Shown piece after piece: positions 32,195-43,249 of a stretch of 64,000 nucleotides of DNA (position 1 is the first letter of the stretch; each line of letters begins with the position of its first letter). The stretch is from Nocardioides caeni (GTDB taxonomy: Bacteria > Actinomycetota > Actinomycetes > Propionibacteriales > Nocardioidaceae): contig NZ_STGW01000004.1 of NCBI RefSeq assembly GCF_004912195.1, forward strand, positions 692 through 64,691, read 5' to 3'. Below the pieces are notes generated by a model that was not told where the DNA came from, searched no databases, and was given only the letters and a program-made list of their open reading frames with translations. Made by a program: the position numbers and the translations under genes.

Positions 32195-33484
32195 GTGCGC
32201 AAGTTGCTCACCTTCTTCGCTTTCGTCCTGACGGGCGTTGCACTCACAGCCGTGCCGGCTCCGGCACAAGCCGCGCCGGTCTGGTACTACTCGGCCTCCA
32301 CCGGCGCCACCTACGTCAACGTGCTCAACAGCACGGTGTCCTCCGACCTGACGGCGCAGACGTCGATCTCGGGTGGGCCGTCCAAGACGGCGCAGAACAG
32401 CACCGCTGCGGTCGACGTCAGCAAGCTGCTGTCGGTCGGCGCTGCCCAGACCAAGACCTCCGCGGTCAACACGGGCAACGAGGTCACGATGACCTCGTGG
32501 GCACGCACCGCCGGCGTCAACCTGCTCAACGGCCTCATCACCGCCGACGCGCTCGAGACCACCACGACCACCGTGGGCAAGGCCGACGGCACGGTCAGCG
32601 CCACCGGCGAGACCAAGCTCCTGGGCCTGAAGATCATCGGCGTCAAGCTGCCGCTGACCATCCCCAAGAACTACTCGGTCTCCATCCCGGGCGTCGCGAC
32701 CATCACGGCGAACACCACCATCCAGAAGGGCGACAGCGAGCTCTCGAGCACCAACTCGTGGGCCCTCGCGGTGCAGCTGCTCAAGCCCCGCGACGGCTAC
32801 GCCGCCGGCGTGACGCTGATCGTCAACCCGATGGTCCAGTACATCACCGGGGTCGAGCCGTCCAGCGAGCCCGCTCGCCTCGCCGGCTTCTCCTTCAGCA
32901 GCCGCGTCCAGGCCAACGTCGGCGACGCCGTCAAGGTCGTCAGCGACCCGACCGCCTACATCGGTGTCCCGATGGCCGGCAGCAACGGCAACACGCTCAA
33001 GAACAGCACCGTCTCGGCCAACGTCCCCGGCGTCCTCACGCTCGGCACGCTGACCTCGACCAGCACCTCGAGCCGTGACGAGGTCGGCAACGCCGACGTC
33101 CTGACGACCAACAAGACCGCCGGGATCAATGTCCTCGGCGGCCTGGTCAAGGCCGACGCCATCGAGGTGTCCGCCCACGGGGTCTACAAGCTCAACACGC
33201 AGACCAACAAGTTCGAGTACACCTCCGAGCTGAAGATGACCACGCTCAACCTGGTCATCGCCGGTCAGGCGATCCCGGTCAACGTGGGCCCGAACACGAC
33301 GCTCAACATCCTGGGCCTCGGCAAGGTCGAGCTCAACAAGCAGGTCACCTACCCCGGCTCGAAGATGAACCGGATCGACGGCCTCAAGATCACCCTCGAC
33401 ACCGCGCAGGCCGGCCTGCCGGTGGGCGCGACGATCGAGTTCGCCATCGCGGCGACGATCATCACGCCGGGCTCGAACGGCTGA
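32195..33484 (+). CDS. Secreted choice-of-anchor P family protein
   Basis: 429 residues (from GTG 32195) with a Sec signal peptide: basic VRK start, hydrophobic [17 protein letters not shown] and cleavage at AQA-A. The mature part is two related halves: [39 protein letters not shown] in the first and [37 protein letters not shown] in the second, a duplication. This matches the choice-of-anchor P domain. It has no LPxTG or C-terminal helix, so it is likely released or bound by an unrecognised mode. An ATG at 32156 would add 13 residues before the signal peptide. Function unknown. Confidence 0.75.
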   Translation: MRKLLTFFAFVLTGVALTAVPAPAQAAPVWYYSASTGATYVNVLNSTVSSDLTAQTSISGGPSKTAQNSTAAVDVSKLLSVGAAQTKTSAVNTGNEVTMTSWARTAGVNLLNGLITADALETTTTTVGKADGTVSATGETKLLGLKIIGVKLPLTIPKNYSVSIPGVATITANTTIQKGDSELSSTNSWALAVQLLKPRDGYAAGVTLIVNPMVQYITGVEPSSEPARLAGFSFSSRVQANVGDAVKVVSDPTAYIGVPMAGSNGNTLKNSTVSANVPGVLTLGTLTSTSTSSRDEVGNADVLTTNKTAGINVLGGLVKADAIEVSAHGVYKLNTQTNKFEYTSELKMTTLNLVIAGQAIPVNVGPNTTLNILGLGKVELNKQVTYPGSKMNRIDGLKITLDTAQAGLPVGATIEFAIAATIITPGSNG

Positions 33485-33500
33485 TCCAGCACCACCCGAC

Positions 33501-33540
33501 AGCGGGGGCGGTGGCGACGGAAGTCGCCACCGCCCCCGCT
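33501..33540 (+). terminator. Strong stem-loop terminator after the choice-of-anchor P gene
   Basis: A perfect 18-bp stem (33501-33518 with 33523-33540) and GGAA tetraloop, 17 bases after the stop. There is little T tract, as is usual in GC-rich actinobacteria. It separates this gene from the fumarase promoter. Confidence 0.85.
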
Positions 33541-33564
33541 GCGTCGTGCGGGGTGATTCGGCGA

Positions 33565-33570
33565 TATCCT
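33565..33570 (+). promoter_or_regulatory. -10 box of leaderless promoter for class I fumarase
   Basis: TATCCT, eight bases before GTG 33579; supports that start over GTG 33573. Confidence 0.5.
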
Positions 33571-33578
33571 CGGTGGTT

Positions 33579-35267
<1,689 letters not shown>

Positions 35268-35348
35268 CGCCGGTGTCCGGGGGCCGGGGAACCCTCGCCA
35301 CGTCCCGTCCGTTGCAGGAGAGAACGCCCCTTCGTGGAGAGGACCCCC

Positions 35349-35621
35349 ATGCGCTGCCCCGTCGATGAAGCCACCCTGGTGATGAGCGAGCGGAACGGGA
35401 TCGAGATCGACTACTGCCCGCAGTGCCGCGGTGTCTGGCTCGACCGCGGCGAGCTCGACAAGATCATCGACCGCTCCGTCGGGCAGCCCCAGCCGGCTCC
35501 GCAGCAGGCGCCGCCGCGCCAGCAGCAGTACGACCGCTACGACGACCGCCGCGGCGGCTACGACCAGGGCCACTACAAGAAGCGCAAGAAGGAGAGCTGG
35601 CTCAGCGAGCTCTTCGACTGA
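35349..35621 (+). CDS. zf-TFIIB domain zinc-ribbon protein
   Basis: 90-residue protein beginning with a zinc ribbon, MRCPVDEATLVMSERNGIEI followed by DYCPQCRGVWLDRGELDKI (Cys3 and CxxC at residues 28-31), the zf-TFIIB (PF13453) type. The C-terminal part is Gln/Pro/Arg-rich with RYDDRRGGYDQG and ends in basic KKRKKE plus WLSELFD. ATG 35349 is chosen by the AGAGG upstream; an earlier GTG at 35334 is less likely. Role unknown. Confidence 0.8.
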   Translation: MRCPVDEATLVMSERNGIEIDYCPQCRGVWLDRGELDKIIDRSVGQPQPAPQQAPPRQQQYDRYDDRRGGYDQGHYKKRKKESWLSELFD

Positions 35622-35650
35622 TCACGGCCGCGTCAGCGGACGTGATCGTT

Positions 35651-35709
35651 GGTGGTTGAGCAGCGACCACGACCGGGGCACGAGGTCGTGACGGAGCGTG
35701 TCGAAACCC
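35651..35709. repeat. Nocardioides-type palindromic intergenic repeat
   Basis: GGTGGTTGAGCAGCGACCAC ... GTCGTGACGGAGCGTGTCGA plus AACCC. Inner arms CACGACC (35668-35674) and GGTCGTG (35684-35690) pair perfectly. The ends GGTTGAGCAG and GTGTCGAAACC are, to my knowledge, dispersed in many Nocardioides genomes. Lies just before the fumC promoter. Confidence 0.75.
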
Positions 35710-35752
35710 GGTGAGGCATCCGGCGGACCGCATCACTTCTACCGGGCCTTTG

Positions 35753-35758
35753 TAGGCT
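35753..35758 (+). promoter_or_regulatory. -10 box of leaderless promoter for fumC
   Basis: TAGGCT, six bases before GTG 35765; no ribosome binding site. Confidence 0.6.
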
Positions 35759-35764
35759 CGGGAC

Positions 35765-37159
35765 GTGAGTGACTCCGAGCAGCGGTTCCGCATCGAGCAC
35801 GACTCGATGGGCGAGGTCCGCGTCCCCGTCGACGCCCTGTGGCGAGCCCAGACGCAGCGGGCCGTCGAGAACTTCCCGATCAGCGGCACACCGATCGAGC
35901 CCGCGTTGATCCACGCCCTCGGCCGGGTCAAGGCGGCAGCGGCGACGGCCAACCTCGCCCTGGGCGTGCTGTCCGAGGACCAGGGCACGGCGATCCTGGC
36001 CGCCGCCGACGAGGTGGCCGCCGGTGACCACGACGGCCAGTTCCCGATCGACGTCTTCCAGACGGGCTCCGGCACGAGCTCCAACATGAACGCCAACGAG
36101 GTGATCGCCACGCTGGCCGCCCGCGAGGGCGTCGAGGTCCATCCCAACGACCACGTCAACGCGAGCCAGTCGAGCAACGACACCTTCCCGACCGCGATCC
36201 ACGTCGCGGCGGCCTCGTCCGTGGTCGACGACCTGCTGCCGGCGATCGACGTCCTCGCGACCTCGCTGGAAGCCAGGGCCGGCGAGTTCGCCGGCCTGGT
36301 GAAGTCGGGCCGGACCCACCTGATGGACGCGACCCCGGTGATGCTCGGCCAGGAGTTCGGAGGCTATGCCGCGACGGTCCGCTACGCCGCGGAGCGCCTC
36401 GACGCCGTCCTGCCCCGAGTGCGGGAGCTGCCGCTCGGCGGCACCGCGGTCGGCACCGGGATCAACACGCCTCCCGGCTTCGCGGAGACCGCGATCGCGG
36501 CCCTCTCCGGGGCCACGGGGCAGCCCTTCACCGAGGCCCGGGACCACTTCGAGGCTCAGGGCACGCGCGACTCGCTCGTCGAGCTCAGCGGCGTGCTCCG
36601 CACGATCGCCGTGGGACTCACCAAGATCTGCAACGACCTGCGCTGGATGGGATCCGGGCCGACGACCGGGCTCGCCGAGATCCACCTGCCCGACCTGCAG
36701 CCCGGCTCATCGATCATGCCCGGCAAGGTCAACCCGGTCCTGCCGGAGGCCACGCTGATGGTCTGCATGCAGGTGGTCGGCAACGACGCGGCCGTCACCG
36801 CGGCCGGAGCGAGCGGCAGCTTCGAGCTCAACGTGGCGATGCCGGTCATGGCCCGCAACGTGCTCGAGTCCGTGCGGTTGCTGGCCGCCGCCATGCGCAC
36901 CCTCGCCACCCGCTGCATCGACGGGATCACCGCCGACGAGCAGCGGATGCGTCGTTATGCCGAGTCCTCGCCGTCGGTCGTCACTCCGCTCAACAAGCAC
37001 CTCGGCTACGAGAGCGCCGCAAAGGTCGCGAAGCAGGCCCTCGCCGAGGGCGCGACGATCCGCGAGACCGTCCTCGCGCTGGGCTACGTCGAGCGCGGCG
37101 TCCTGACCCTCGAGGAGCTGGACGCCGCGCTCGACGTGGAGTCGATGACCCGGCCGTGA
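35765..37159 (+). CDS. fumC: Class II fumarate hydratase
   Basis: 464-residue iron-independent fumarase of the aspartase/fumarase superfamily. Signature [12 protein letters not shown] (about residue 317-328, the catalytic Ser loop), [14 protein letters not shown] and [13 protein letters not shown] cover the three conserved regions. GTG 35765 is set by the leaderless promoter. A class I fumarase lies less than 600 bp upstream; the class II enzyme would keep the TCA cycle running under iron limitation or oxidative stress. Convergent with the GlsB-like gene. Confidence 0.96.
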   Translation: MSDSEQRFRIEHDSMGEVRVPVDALWRAQTQRAVENFPISGTPIEPALIHALGRVKAAAATANLALGVLSEDQGTAILAAADEVAAGDHDGQFPIDVFQTGSGTSSNMNANEVIATLAAREGVEVHPNDHVNASQSSNDTFPTAIHVAAASSVVDDLLPAIDVLATSLEARAGEFAGLVKSGRTHLMDATPVMLGQEFGGYAATVRYAAERLDAVLPRVRELPLGGTAVGTGINTPPGFAETAIAALSGATGQPFTEARDHFEAQGTRDSLVELSGVLRTIAVGLTKICNDLRWMGSGPTTGLAEIHLPDLQPGSSIMPGKVNPVLPEATLMVCMQVVGNDAAVTAAGASGSFELNVAMPVMARNVLESVRLLAAAMRTLATRCIDGITADEQRMRRYAESSPSVVTPLNKHLGYESAAKVAKQALAEGATIRETVLALGYVERGVLTLEELDAALDVESMTRP

Positions 37160-37172
37160 CCGGGTCGCCGGG

Positions 37173-37484
37173 TCAGACCTTCTTGCGGCCCGTCAGCGTC
37201 GCGGCGACGACGACCGCGGCGGCGGCGACACCCACCTGCCAGAGGTGGCGCAGCCAGTCGATGCCGTTGGTGGTGTTGTCCCACGTGGCGGGGTGGTCGT
37301 CGAAGCGCCCGTTGTTGTGACCGAAGAGCACCCAGTAGAGCAGGCTGCCCGCGAGCATGCCCACGATGCCGCAGACCATGGTCAGCCACAGCGGGAACCT
37401 GGTCCGGTCGCCCGGCGCGACGGCCTTGCCGAGGAGGCCGATGATGGTGCCGCCGACGATCGTCACGATGATGGTCCAGAGCAT
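37173..37484 (-). CDS. GlsB/YeaQ/YmgE-family stress membrane protein
   Basis: 103-residue membrane protein. The beginning MLWTIIVTIVGGTIIGLLGK is the transglycosylase-associated (Tag) family motif; about three hydrophobic helices follow, with GRKKV at the end. The 36-residue insertion GHNNGRFDDHPATWDNTTN lengthens it beyond the usual 85. ATG 37484 has GGAG seven bases before. Function of the family is unknown, though its genes are often stress-induced. Confidence 0.78.
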   Translation of the reverse strand: MLWTIIVTIVGGTIIGLLGKAVAPGDRTRFPLWLTMVCGIVGMLAGSLLYWVLFGHNNGRFDDHPATWDNTTNGIDWLRHLWQVGVAAAAVVVAATLTGRKKV

Positions 37485-37574
37485 CGCGGGCTCCTTCCGT
37501 CCTGCGGGGCACCCGAGCCCCGTCCATGACCGCATCATGCACCCCCGCACCTCGCGAAGCGAGGATCCGGGAGG

Positions 37575-39005
37575 ATGGGTGTCGTGCCCGGGCTCCTCAT
37601 CGCACTCGCCGCCGGGTCCGGCCGACCCGTCACGGTCGACGGCAGCACGCTGACCGGAGCCGAGCTGCTCGGGGCGGCTGCCGCCGTGGCCCACGACCTC
37701 TCGGCGCTGCCACGCTCGTCCCGGGTCGCCGTGCACGCCACACCCACGATGGAGACCGTGGTCGCCGTGGTCGGCGCGCTGCTGGCCGGCGTCACCGTCG
37801 TGCCCGTCCCACCGGACTCAGGGGCCGCCGAGCTGCGCCACCTGCTCGGCGACAGCGCGCCGTCCTGCTGGGTCGGCGCCGCGCCCGGAGCCCCGAGCGG
37901 GCTCCCGCGCGTGCCGGCGGACCCGGCCGCGCGGGCGTCGTACTCCCCCGTGGAGATCTCCCCTGCTGACACCGCGTTCGTCCTCTACACGTCCGGCACG
38001 ACCGGCCCGCCCAAGGGCGTGGTGATCACCCACGGTGCCGTCGCGCACGACCTCGACGCGTTGGCCGACGCGTGGGGCTGGACGTCCGCCGACGTGTTGG
38101 CGCACGGGCTGCCGCTCTTCCACGTGCACGGTCTGGTCCTCGGCGTGCTCGGTCCCCTCCGGCTCGGCAGTGGTCTCGTCCACACCGGGCGTCCGACGCC
38201 CGAGGCGTACGCCGATGCGGCCCGCGCGGGCGCGACGATGTTCTTCGGCGTGCCGACCGTGTGGAGCCGGCTGGCGGAATCGCCCGCGTCGGCAGCCGCG
38301 TTGCGCGACGCGCGACTCCTCGTCTCGGGCAGCGCCGCCCTGCCGGTCCCGGTCTTCCGCCGGATCCGTGAGCTGACCGGGCACGAGGTGGTCGAGCGCT
38401 ATGGGATGACCGAGTCGCTGATCACCGTGGCGACGCGGGCGGACGGGCGCCGCGAGGCCGGCTGGGTCGGCGTGCCGGTCACAGGCATCGAGACCAGGCT
38501 GCGCGACGACCTCGGCGCCCCCGTGCCCCGCGACGGCGAGTCCGTCGGGCAGCTGGAGGTGCGCGGGCCGACCCTGTTCACCGGCTACCTCGACCGCCCG
38601 GATGCCACGGCAGAGGCATGGACGGACGACGGCTGGTTCCGCACCGGCGACGTGGCCTGCATCGCCGCCGACGGCCGGCACCGGATCGTCGGCCGCGCCT
38701 CGGTCGACCTGATCAAGTCGGGCGGCTACCGGATCGGCGCGGGCGAGATCGAGTCCTGCCTGCTCGGCCACCCCGCGGTGGCCGAGTGCGCCGTCGTCGG
38801 GGTCGCGGACGCCGACCTGGGCCAGCGCATCGTCGCCCACGTCGTGCTGCGCTCACCGGCGACCGACGAGACCGCGCTGGCCGGCGAGCTCACGTCGTAC
38901 GTCGGCGCGGAGCTCTCCGCCCACAAGCGCCCGCGCGAGGTCCGGTTCACCGACGCGCTCCCCCGCAACGAGATGGGGAAGGTCAGGAAGTCCCAGCTCG
39001 CCTGA
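37575..39005 (+). CDS. Acyl-CoA synthetase, MatB/FadD36-like (malonyl-CoA synthetase)
   Basis: 476-residue ANL-family adenylate-forming enzyme. The AMP loop is VLYTSGTTGPPKGV; LPLFHVHGLVLGVLG, MFFGVPTVWSRL, LVSGSAALP, RYGMTESLI and the C-terminal IKSGGYRIGAGEIE with catalytic Lys in PRNEMGKVRKSQL follow. HVHG and the short overall length resemble malonyl-CoA synthetase MatB and mycobacterial FadD36. The start is ATG 37575 (GGAGG adjacent) or GTG 37584. No pathway gene is adjacent. The substrate is inferred. Confidence 0.82.
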   Translation: MGVVPGLLIALAAGSGRPVTVDGSTLTGAELLGAAAAVAHDLSALPRSSRVAVHATPTMETVVAVVGALLAGVTVVPVPPDSGAAELRHLLGDSAPSCWVGAAPGAPSGLPRVPADPAARASYSPVEISPADTAFVLYTSGTTGPPKGVVITHGAVAHDLDALADAWGWTSADVLAHGLPLFHVHGLVLGVLGPLRLGSGLVHTGRPTPEAYADAARAGATMFFGVPTVWSRLAESPASAAALRDARLLVSGSAALPVPVFRRIRELTGHEVVERYGMTESLITVATRADGRREAGWVGVPVTGIETRLRDDLGAPVPRDGESVGQLEVRGPTLFTGYLDRPDATAEAWTDDGWFRTGDVACIAADGRHRIVGRASVDLIKSGGYRIGAGEIESCLLGHPAVAECAVVGVADADLGQRIVAHVVLRSPATDETALAGELTSYVGAELSAHKRPREVRFTDALPRNEMGKVRKSQLA

Positions 39006-39011
39006 GCCGGC

Positions 39012-39701
39012 TCAGTACCAGCCAACAGCTTCTGAGTGGCCCCAGGCGCCGCACGGGCTGCCGTAGCGGTCCTGGATGTAGCCCAGGCCCCAGCGGATCT
39101 GGGTGACCGGGTTGGTCGCCCAGTCGGCACCGGCGGAGGACATCTTGGAGCCGGGCAGCGCCTGCGGGATCCCGTAGGCGCTCGAGGTGGGGTTGTCGGC
39201 GTTCCAACGCCAGCCGGACTCGCGGGTCCACAGCGAGTCGAGGCAGTCGAACTGGTCGGAGGAGAAGCCGAACTCCGTCAGCAGCGCGCGAGCGATGTCC
39301 TGCGGGTCGGAGTCGGAGAGCTTGCGCTCCTCGGTGACGGCCTCGGGGGCTGCCTCGACGAGGGTGGCGGCCTTGACGGTCTCGCCGGACGGGCGCCGGT
39401 CGGAGCGGGAGACGACGGCCTCACGCTCGATCGTGACGAGCGGCGTCTCGACGCCGGCCGGGGCCAGGGCCTCGACGTCGGTGCTCGCCTCGGAGGTCGT
39501 CTGCTGGCCCAGGACTCCGGCGGTCACGGACACGCCGGTCACGGCGACCGCCACCGACGACAGCAGCATCACGTTGCGGGCTGCCTTGCGGGGGGCCTCG
39601 GCGAGGTGGGCGTGCTTCGGGGTCCCACGGTGCTTGGGCGCGGGCGAGGCGTGCTTCGACAAGGGCTCGTTTCCGGGCTCGACGACAGGGGGTCCGGTCA
39701 C
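39012..39701 (-). CDS. Lytic transglycosylase-like secreted cell wall protein
   Basis: About 229 residues. A basic N-terminus (KHASPAPKHRGTPKHAHL) leads to a transmembrane helix ([20 protein letters not shown]) that anchors it outside; then a variable linker, and a C-terminal SLT-like lysozyme fold: FDCLDSLWTRESGWRWNADN with catalytic Glu, GIPQAL and WGLGYIQDRYGSP. This is the muramidase module seen in actinobacterial Rpf-related proteins. The start is uncertain: GTG 39701 is given, ATG 39776 is in frame, and a TTG before SKHAS also fits. The end is three bases from the ligase gene on the other strand. Confidence 0.75.
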   Translation of the reverse strand: MTGPPVVEPGNEPLSKHASPAPKHRGTPKHAHLAEAPRKAARNVMLLSSVAVAVTGVSVTAGVLGQQTTSEASTDVEALAPAGVETPLVTIEREAVVSRSDRRPSGETVKAATLVEAAPEAVTEERKLSDSDPQDIARALLTEFGFSSDQFDCLDSLWTRESGWRWNADNPTSSAYGIPQALPGSKMSSAGADWATNPVTQIRWGLGYIQDRYGSPCGAWGHSEAVGWY

Positions 39702-39839
39702 CCTCCGAGTGGGTTCGACGCCGTTGTCATCACCTGCGGCAACCAGCGACCACCCTGCCTGACGATGCAGGGGCATGCAAACCGAACCGCACAACCGGTG
39801 GAGGAACACCGCGACGATGCGCCTCAGTCGTCACAGCAG

Positions 39840-40895
39840 TCACTCGCGTCCCAGTTGCCGTCCTACGGCGCGGGCCGCCGCACGTCCGGCCCGGTTGCCG
39901 CCGATCGTGCTGGCCGAGGGGCCATAGCCGACCAGCTGGACCCGCGGATCGGCGGCCGCGGTGGTCGCCGACTGCACATCTTCACCGCCCGCGAGGAGCC
40001 GGATGCCACCGTGCTCGCTGGTGAGGTGCAAGGGCGCCAGGTGCGCGACAGCGGGGCGGAAGCCGGTCGCCCACAGGATCGTGTCGACGGGCTCGAAGCG
40101 CTCGGGCTCGTGCCACCGGACGCCGTGCGCCTCGATCCGGTCGAACATCGGCAGCCGCTGATAGGCGCCGAGGGCCGCGGCCCGCTCCTCCTGCGGTCGC
40201 AGCCGCAGACCCGTCACGCTCACCACCGATGCCGGCGGCCGGCCCTCGCGGACGCGCTCGAGCACCTTGCGGATGGCGGCCCGGCCGTCGAACTCGCCGC
40301 CCTGGCTCCACACCGGCTCGCGGCGGGTCACCCAGAGGGTGTCGGTGACCGGCCGCAGCTCGCCGAGGAACTGGACGGCGCTGGCGCCGCCACCGACGAC
40401 CAGGACGCGGCGGCCACGGAAGTGGTCGCGGCCGGGATAGGTCGCCGTGTGGAGCTGCTCGCCCGCGAACTCCTCGATGCCCGGATAGAAGGGGATGAAC
40501 GGCCGGGTCCACGTCCCGGTGGCGTTGATGACGGTCCGGGTCGTCCAGCGGCGCTCGCCCGCCTCGACGACGAGCAGGTCGCCGTCGGACCGGACGGCGT
40601 CCACCCGGACCGGCCGGATCACCGGCAGCCCCTTGTCGCGCTCATAGGCAGCGAACCACGCCGCGATCACCGTGTTGGCCCGGGCGTCGCCCCGCCCGGG
40701 CGCGGGCGAGTCCGGCAGGTCCGCCACGCCGTGGACGTCGTCCATCGTCAGCGAGTCCCAGCGGTGCTGCCACGCACCCCCCGCATGCCGGTCGGCGTCG
40801 AGCAGCACGTGGTCGATGCCCAGCCGGGTCAGGTGGAAGGACGCCGACAACCCCGCCTGACCGGCGCCGATGACGACGGAGTCGTGGACGTGCAC
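39840..40895 (-). CDS. FAD-dependent monooxygenase/oxidoreductase (CzcO-like)
   Basis: 351-residue two-dinucleotide-binding flavoprotein. FAD motif VVIGAGQAGLSASFHLTRLG (7-26), NAD(P)H motif VVGGGASAVQFLGEL mid-protein, and a conserved ATG motif ILWATGFRPA. It is similar to flavin-containing monooxygenases and CzcO-type proteins but lacks the strict FMO hallmark FxGxxxHxxx(Y/F); a disulfide reductase-like role is possible. GTG start at 40895. Not in an operon; the PhoH gene ends 48 bp upstream on the same strand. Confidence 0.78.
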   Translation of the reverse strand: MHVHDSVVIGAGQAGLSASFHLTRLGIDHVLLDADRHAGGAWQHRWDSLTMDDVHGVADLPDSPAPGRGDARANTVIAAWFAAYERDKGLPVIRPVRVDAVRSDGDLLVVEAGERRWTTRTVINATGTWTRPFIPFYPGIEEFAGEQLHTATYPGRDHFRGRRVLVVGGGASAVQFLGELRPVTDTLWVTRREPVWSQGGEFDGRAAIRKVLERVREGRPPASVVSVTGLRLRPQEERAAALGAYQRLPMFDRIEAHGVRWHEPERFEPVDTILWATGFRPAVAHLAPLHLTSEHGGIRLLAGGEDVQSATTAAADPRVQLVGYGPSASTIGGNRAGRAAARAVGRQLGRE

Positions 40896-40943
40896 GTCAG
40901 CAGAACGCTGCGGGCACGGCCGATCTTCCTCGATCCCGGTTTG

Positions 40944-42269
40944 TCAGACCACAACGTTCTCCAGCATCTCGGTGACGAGGGCCGCGATGGGCGAGCGCTC
41001 CGACCGGGTGAGCGTGACGTGGGCGAAGAGCGGGTGCCCCTTCAGCTTCTCGACCACCGCCACGATGCCGTCGTGGCGTCCCACCCGCAGGTTGTCGCGC
41101 TGGGCGACGTCGTGGGTCAGCACCACCTTGGAGTTGGCGCCGATCCGGGAGAGCACCGTGAGCAGCACGTTGCGCTCCAGGGACTGCGCCTCGTCGACGA
41201 TCACGAACGAGTCGTGCAGGGAGCGCCCGCGGATGTGGGTCAGCGGCAGCACCTCGAGCATGCCGCGGTCCAGGATCTCGTCGACCACGTCACGCGAGGT
41301 GAGCGCACCGAGCGTGTCGAAGACGGCCTGGCCCCAGGGCGACATCTTCTCCGACTCCGAGCCCGGCAGGTAGCCGAGCTCCTGCCCGCCGACGGCGAAG
41401 AGCGGCCGGAAGACGACCACCTTCTTGTGCTGCTGGCGCTCCATGACCGCCTCGAGGCCCGCACACAGCGCGAGGGCGGACTTGCCGGTGCCGGCGCGGC
41501 CGCCCAGGGAGACGATGCCGACGTCGGGGTCCAGGAGGAGCTCCAGGGCCACGCGCTGCTCGGCGCTGCGACCGTGGATGCCGAAGGCCTCCCGGTCGCC
41601 GCGCACGAGGTGCACCTGCTTGTCGGCGCCGACGCGACCGAGCGCCGTACCACGGTCGGAGAGCATCACCAGGCCGGTGTGGCAGGGCAGCTCGCGAGCC
41701 TCGGCGAGATCGAGTGTGCCGTCGTCATAGAGCTCGTCGAGGTCGGCGGCCGCCACCTCGACCTCCGCCATGCCGGAGTAGCCGGTGTCGGAGTCGCTGA
41801 TCGCCTCGCCGCGGTATTCCTCGGCGGCGAGTCCGACGGCCGAGGCCTTGATGCGCATCGGCAGGTCCTTGGAGACCAGGACGACGTCGTTGCCCTCGTC
41901 GGCGAGGTTGCGGGCGACCGCGAGGATCCGGGTGTCGTTGTCGCCGAGCCGGAAGCCGGAGGGCAGCGAGGCGGCGTCGGTGTGGTTGAGCTCGACACGC
42001 ACCGTCCCGCCCTCGTCGCCGACGGGGACCGGGGTGTCGAGCCGACCGTGGTCGACACGCATCTCGTCCAGCGCGCGCAGGGCGCTGCGGGCGAAGTAGC
42101 CCAGCTCGGGGTGGTGCCGCTTGGCCTCCAGCTCGGTGATGACGACCACCGGCAGCACGACCTCGTGCTCGGCGAACCGGCGCAGCGCGGCCGGGTCGGC
42201 CAGCAGGACGCTGGTGTCGAGGACATAGGTACGACGCACGACGCTGGGCTGAGCCTGGGTGTTTCCCAC
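40944..42269 (-). CDS. PIN-PhoH protein (PhoH-like ATPase)
   Basis: 441-residue fusion: an N-terminal PIN RNase domain ([12 protein letters not shown] with acidic residues, [49 protein letters not shown]) and a C-terminal PhoH ATPase with Walker [14 protein letters not shown] and Walker [11 protein letters not shown]. In other bacteria PIN-PhoH proteins act as RNA helicase/RNases. GTG 42269 has a GAGGTG upstream. A strong hairpin lies in its leader (42285-42320). The exact cellular role in this organism is unknown. Confidence 0.88.
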   Translation of the reverse strand: MGNTQAQPSVVRRTYVLDTSVLLADPAALRRFAEHEVVLPVVVITELEAKRHHPELGYFARSALRALDEMRVDHGRLDTPVPVGDEGGTVRVELNHTDAASLPSGFRLGDNDTRILAVARNLADEGNDVVLVSKDLPMRIKASAVGLAAEEYRGEAISDSDTGYSGMAEVEVAAADLDELYDDGTLDLAEARELPCHTGLVMLSDRGTALGRVGADKQVHLVRGDREAFGIHGRSAEQRVALELLLDPDVGIVSLGGRAGTGKSALALCAGLEAVMERQQHKKVVVFRPLFAVGGQELGYLPGSESEKMSPWGQAVFDTLGALTSRDVVDEILDRGMLEVLPLTHIRGRSLHDSFVIVDEAQSLERNVLLTVLSRIGANSKVVLTHDVAQRDNLRVGRHDGIVAVVEKLKGHPLFAHVTLTRSERSPIAALVTEMLENVVV

Positions 42270-42284
42270 TGTTCACACCTCACC

Positions 42285-42320
42285 GGACCGCGCGCCTCCC
42301 CTGTCTGGGGCGCCCGGTCC
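42285..42320 (-). other. Hairpin in the phoH leader
   Basis: 12-nt arms 42285-42296 and 42309-42320 pair with one mismatch, 12-nt loop. It lies 16 bp before the phoH start in a 199-bp gap after trmB. It may be a trmB terminator or part of the phoH leader; there is no T tract. Confidence 0.45.
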
Positions 42321-42468
42321 TATCCCTGGTAGACGGACCGGGCGGCGGTGTCGTGATGCGTCACGTCGGGCCTCCCGATGTGGCCGGCTTCCCCACCTGC
42401 CACTGCCTCGGAAAGTACGCCCGGCAGGTGTCGGTTTGGCGCGCCACGCCGGTGCGGCGAGGTTAATG

Positions 42469-43218
42469 TCAGGTGACGCGCCGGTAGGCCAGGTCGGTGA
42501 TCGTGCGCTCCTTCGCCACGCCCTTGCGCTCGAACTTCGTCACCGGCCGCTCGCCCCAGCGCTCGACGACGCCGCCCTCGAGCGTCGCCTCGGCGTCGAG
42601 GACCTCACGCATCTGCTCGGCGTACTCGAGCCAGTCGGTCGCGAGGCGCCACGACCCGCCGGGTGCGAGCCGCGAGGCGATGAGGCGGGCGTTGTCCTCG
42701 TTGACGAGACGCCGCTTGTGGTGGCGCGTCTTGTGCCACGGATCGGGGAAGAAGGTCCACACCTCGGCCACCGATCCCTCGGCCAGCAGGTGCTCGAAGG
42801 TCCACACCGCGTCGACGCTGCAGAAGCGCACGTTGCTCGCGCCGGCCTCCCCCACACGCCACATGCTCTCCGCGACGCCGGGCACCCAGACCTCCAGCGA
42901 CAAGATGTCGTACGACGGCCGGGCGGCCGCGAGCGCCGCCGTCGCCTCGCCCACGCCACCGCCGATCTCCACGATCAGCGGCGCCTCCCGCCCGAACCAG
43001 TCCGACCAGGCGAAGCCGGGCTCGTCGACCGCGTCGTCGGGGATGACCCACCGCTCGGCGTACGTCTCCCAGCCGCGCTGCTGGCGCGGAGAGCTGAGCC
43101 GGCTCCCCCGTCGTGCGTAGGTCAGGACCTCCCGCTGCCGCCGACCGTCGTCGGTGACCTTGGTGTGCGGGCGGGCGGGACGGACGCCGGGATGCTGCTG
43201 GTCGTTCACGAGGGCCAT
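42469..43218 (-). CDS. trmB: tRNA (guanine-N7-)-methyltransferase TrmB
   Basis: Methylates G46 of the tRNA variable loop. The 249-residue protein has the SAM loop VEIGGGVGEAT, the TrmB hallmark FFPDPWHKTRHHKRRLV and the ending TKFERKG that positions the tRNA. A 50-residue basic N-terminus (RPARPHTKVTDDGRRQREVLTYARR) is typical of actinobacteria. ATG at 43218. The downstream gap leads to phoH; upstream are the tuf terminator and the tuf gene end. Confidence 0.94.
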   Translation of the reverse strand: MALVNDQQHPGVRPARPHTKVTDDGRRQREVLTYARRGSRLSSPRQQRGWETYAERWVIPDDAVDEPGFAWSDWFGREAPLIVEIGGGVGEATAALAAARPSYDILSLEVWVPGVAESMWRVGEAGASNVRFCSVDAVWTFEHLLAEGSVAEVWTFFPDPWHKTRHHKRRLVNEDNARLIASRLAPGGSWRLATDWLEYAEQMREVLDAEATLEGGVVERWGERPVTKFERKGVAKERTITDLAYRRVT

Positions 43219-43249
43219 TCTCCCGGCTCCGCACGCGCAGCCCGAAATG

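Noticed and set aside
39702..39839. Possible c-di-AMP (ydaO) riboswitch upstream of the transglycosylase gene
   Set aside because: Such riboswitches precede actinobacterial cell-wall lytic genes, but I could not find the conserved aptamer blocks.
39036..42332. A 1098-codon + strand open frame opposite the transglycosylase, flavoprotein and phoH genes
   Set aside because: Low complexity translation; the minus-strand genes are well supported.
42321..42468. Possible cobalamin riboswitch in the trmB-phoH gap
   Set aside because: A GGGGAAGCCGG string resembles the B12 element but the other conserved boxes and pairing are missing.
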